Assembly: GCA_020430865.1 (NCBI GenBank)
Contig: JAGQIY010000510.1
Coordinates: forward strand, 1 to 7,852
Reading direction: 5' to 3'
From: Myxococcales bacterium
Lineage (GTDB): Bacteria > Myxococcota > Polyangia > Polyangiales > Polyangiaceae
Length of the DNA: 7,852 nt
In this document: piece by piece, positions 6,432-7,852 of the stretch
Layout: every line of letters starts with the position of its first letter
Numbering within the stretch: the first letter of the stretch is position 1
Program-made: the position numbers and the translations under genes
Notes under the pieces: generated by a model
Database searches by the model: none
Told to the model about the DNA's origin: nothing
What the model saw: the letters and a program-made list of their open reading frames with translations, nothing else

Positions 6432-7484
6432 CTAGAAGTGGCCGGCGAGCCCCACCGAGGGGCGTCGCGGGTCGAAGCCCACGTCGAAGCGCAAGTGCTT
6501 GCCGCTCGCCGCCTTGGCTTCGCCGCCGGACGAACCGGTCAGGAGCCAGATCGCGGCGACGCTCACACCGACGATACCGATGCCCAGAGTGACGCCGGTG
6601 AGCATCGAGTAATTTTCCCCACGGCTTTGCGTGTCCTCCAGGGTGTCGGGGCAAACGTCGTTGATGCACTCCGAGTCGAGGTCGGAGTTGGCCTGATTGC
6701 GCAGCATGTAGAAGACGCCGCTCGCGGCGAGGCTCGCTACGCCCAGGCCACCGATGATCCATGGCATCGGACTGCCAGAGGCAGCGGGAGCACTGTCTCT
6801 GGTGTCGAAGGCTGCGCCGCTGCCCGTTTGCTGATCCTCGCCCTTCCCGGCTCCGGCCTCCTCGTCGACGGCCGGCTGCAGGTCCGGAGGGACGTCGAGC
6901 ATCACCTGGTCTTGCTCACCCTCCTTGACCTGCACCGTGCGCTCGAAGCGACGGCCGTCGGGCAGCGTGACCTTGATCACGTGAGGCCCAGGGTCGACGT
7001 TCACCTCTCGGCCGATCTGCGCCTGCCCGAGCTCGACCCCATCGAGGGCGATCTTCGCAGAGTCTGCTCCCTCACCGCGCTCGATGATCAAGCGTGGCAC
7101 TCGCTTCTCGAGCGCCTCGCGCGCAGTCCGCACCTCCTGCAGGACGCTCTCGGGCACCCCGTCGGTCGTCGCAGCTTCGTGCTCCGCGAGGCGATAACCG
7201 CCGAGCGCCTCGTTGAGGCGGCCGAGCTGCTCCTTGCAGCGCGCAATGTGGAACCGCACCTGCGGTGTCATGCGGATACGGGCGACCTTCTCGAAAGACG
7301 CCAGAGCGCCCGCCCAGTCGCTGGCCGCCTCCTGCGTCAGACCTTGGCTGTAGAGGGTACGTGCCTGCTGGATCTCCGCCGGGCTCTGAGCGCTGGCGCT
7401 CACGCTCACCAGGCTCAGAGCACCGAGCACCAGGACCGAACCAAGCAGGCGACGCCGATCACGGAGACGTTGGATTGGGGGCAT
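6432..7484 (-). CDS. TPR/PEGA-domain envelope protein
   Basis: The protein has 350 aa from ATG 7484. A signal peptide is clear: Arg-rich start, hydrophobic core and SASAQ cleavage near residue 32/33. Residues about 37-100 form TPR-like helices ([38 protein letters not shown]). A PEGA-type beta domain follows (about 130-200): [20 protein letters not shown], then [14 protein letters not shown]. After an acidic/Gly linker come two hydrophobic helices (241-260 and 296-317), separated by a loop with two cysteines (C273, C278). The C-terminus ends VGLAGHF. PEGA modules are thought to bind surfaces or peptidoglycan-like partners, and TPRs bind proteins, so a scaffold role at the envelope is inferred. 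This domain order is frequent in myxobacteria. An upstream in-frame ATG at 7514 would add ten residues; neither start has a Shine-Dalgarno, and 7484 gives the more typical signal peptide. The SDR gene is coupled downstream. Confidence 0.85.
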   Translation of the reverse strand: MPPIQRLRDRRRLLGSVLVLGALSLVSVSASAQSPAEIQQARTLYSQGLTQEAASDWAGALASFEKVARIRMTPQVRFHIARCKEQLGRLNEALGGYRLAEHEAATTDGVPESVLQEVRTAREALEKRVPRLIIERGEGADSAKIALDGVELGQAQIGREVNVDPGPHVIKVTLPDGRRFERTVQVKEGEQDQVMLDVPPDLQPAVDEEAGAGKGEDQQTGSGAAFDTRDSAPAASGSPMPWIIGGLGVASLAASGVFYMLRNQANSDLDSECINDVCPDTLEDTQSRGENYSMLTGVTLGIGIVGVSVAAIWLLTGSSGGEAKAASGKHLRFDVGFDPRRPSVGLAGHF

Positions 7485-7805
7485 TGCAGTACGGGAATGG
7501 GGAGAGGGGAGCATGCGAACCGCAGGCTACTACATCACGCAGGAAACGCCCGTGGCGCGAATCAGGATTGTCCTACAGCCGTCGGCGAGGTGGGTAACAG
7601 GGCCACCAAATCGGCCAGAGAACCGAGAGTCCCGAGCGGTGCTCCGATCGCGCGCCAGCCCCCGATCGCTTCCAACCATTGCCATGTGCAATTCTCTGCG
7701 TTCGTGACAGGTCGGCGACGAGTCGAGCACATCCACGCGGAACAGGTGCGCAGGGGAGCCCGCCGCCGACACTCGAGCGTCAGTCGCAGCGGCAACCGGC
7801 GCCGC
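7485..7805. other. Intergenic region without a supported gene, upstream of the PEGA gene
   Basis: About 320 nt precede the PEGA gene. Short frames exist on both strands, but they overlap one another and have unprotein-like, Arg/Ser/Pro-rich compositions. One minus-strand frame (open from the right edge to 7562) encodes a hydrophobic stretch (GAPLGTLGSLADLVALLP) but shows no family signature or good start. The promoter of the PEGA-SDR pair should lie here on the minus strand; no convincing -35/-10 pair was found. A small dyad (7678-7692) and a hairpin (7788-7806) are described separately. Confidence 0.55.
7678..7692. promoter_or_regulatory. Small dyad, possible operator
   Basis: ATTGC (7678-7682) and GCAAT (7688-7692) form a perfect 5-bp inverted repeat around a 5-nt spacer. 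It stands out as AT-rich in a GC-rich region, about 195 nt upstream of the PEGA gene start. It could be a regulator site, but five-base arms can arise by chance. Confidence 0.2.
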
Positions 7806-7806
7806 T
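7788..7806. terminator. Short GC-rich hairpin near right edge
   Basis: AGCGGC (7788-7793) pairs with GCCGCT (7801-7806) around a 7-nt loop. On the minus strand it directly follows, and touches, a TGA that may end a gene entering from the right, so it could be that gene's terminator. There is no T tract. Confidence 0.25.
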
Positions 7807-7852
7807 CACCCGGTCTTCCGCGCGGCCGACTCGACTGCGCGCGCGGCTGCAG
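7806..7852 (-). CDS. Possible C-terminal tip of a gene entering from the right
   Basis: In the minus-strand frame starting at 7850, 14 residues (AAARAVESAARKTG) precede a TGA at 7808-7806. Twelve of the 14 codons end in G or C, and the Ala/Arg/Lys composition is like a typical helical C-terminus in GC-rich genomes. A hairpin follows at once. The stretch is too short to be certain; it could be chance, since other minus-strand frames are also open here. Confidence 0.25.
   Translation of the reverse strand, partial: AAARAVESAARKTG

Noticed and set aside
5662..6435. 257-residue plus-strand open frame
   Set aside because: It is antisense to the SDR gene, whose catalytic and cofactor motifs are all present in the other strand.
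6430..6762. N-terminal extension of the SDR frame by 111 residues
   Set aside because: It lies inside the PEGA gene and is not SDR-like; the cofactor-binding motif sits at its usual distance from the ATG at 6429.
7530..7795. Two overlapping minus-strand small frames (77 and 80 residues)
   Set aside because: They overlap each other in different frames, lack a ribosome-binding site or family motif, and occupy the expected leader of the PEGA gene.
7818..7846. GC-rich inverted repeat CCGCGCG/CGCGCGG at the right edge
   Set aside because: Alternating C/G sequence of this kind arises easily by chance in such GC-rich DNA, and it falls within the possible coding tail.

Overview
This is a GC-rich bacterial window whose gene content resembles a myxobacterium, most likely of the Sorangium/Polyangium type. 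That placement is inferred from four things: a eukaryotic-like Ser/Thr kinase with a C-terminal membrane anchor; a lipoprotein with a long Gly/Ser-rich linker, an Asn-Cys...Asp-Gly calcium-loop motif and a Cys-rich body; a TPR-PEGA envelope protein; and a von Willebrand A-type lipoprotein. No mobile element, CRISPR array, rRNA or tRNA was recognised.

Layout. Positions 1-645 (+) hold the 3' end of a long coiled-coil protein that enters from the left. It converges on a block of minus-strand genes, and a 10-bp hairpin (731-758) lies between them. Reading leftward on the minus strand, the window has two groups. Group A (7484 to 4041) is a TPR/PEGA protein, a short-chain dehydrogenase that starts 2 nt after it, then, after 169 nt, a VWA-like lipoprotein whose start region is duplicated in a 30/31-bp tandem repeat. 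Group B (3771 to 769) is a Cys-rich lipoprotein, a Ser/Thr kinase 13 nt behind it, and a DUF1232 (YkvA-like) protein 62 nt further on. A 269-nt gap with two TTGACG boxes separates the groups and is the most likely promoter region for group B. The right end (7485-7805) has no convincing gene. The last 47 bases may be the 3' tip of another minus-strand gene.

How the genes may work together (inference). Most products are envelope-directed: two predicted lipoproteins, one secreted or envelope-spanning PEGA protein and one membrane-anchored kinase. In group B, the tight spacing of a surface Cys-rich lipoprotein with a kinase that lacks any extracytoplasmic domain suggests one signalling or envelope-homeostasis unit. 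No known named system was recognised. The most notable observations are the internally duplicated 28-cysteine lipoprotein paired with the kinase, and the tandem duplication of the ribosome-binding/start region of the VWA gene.
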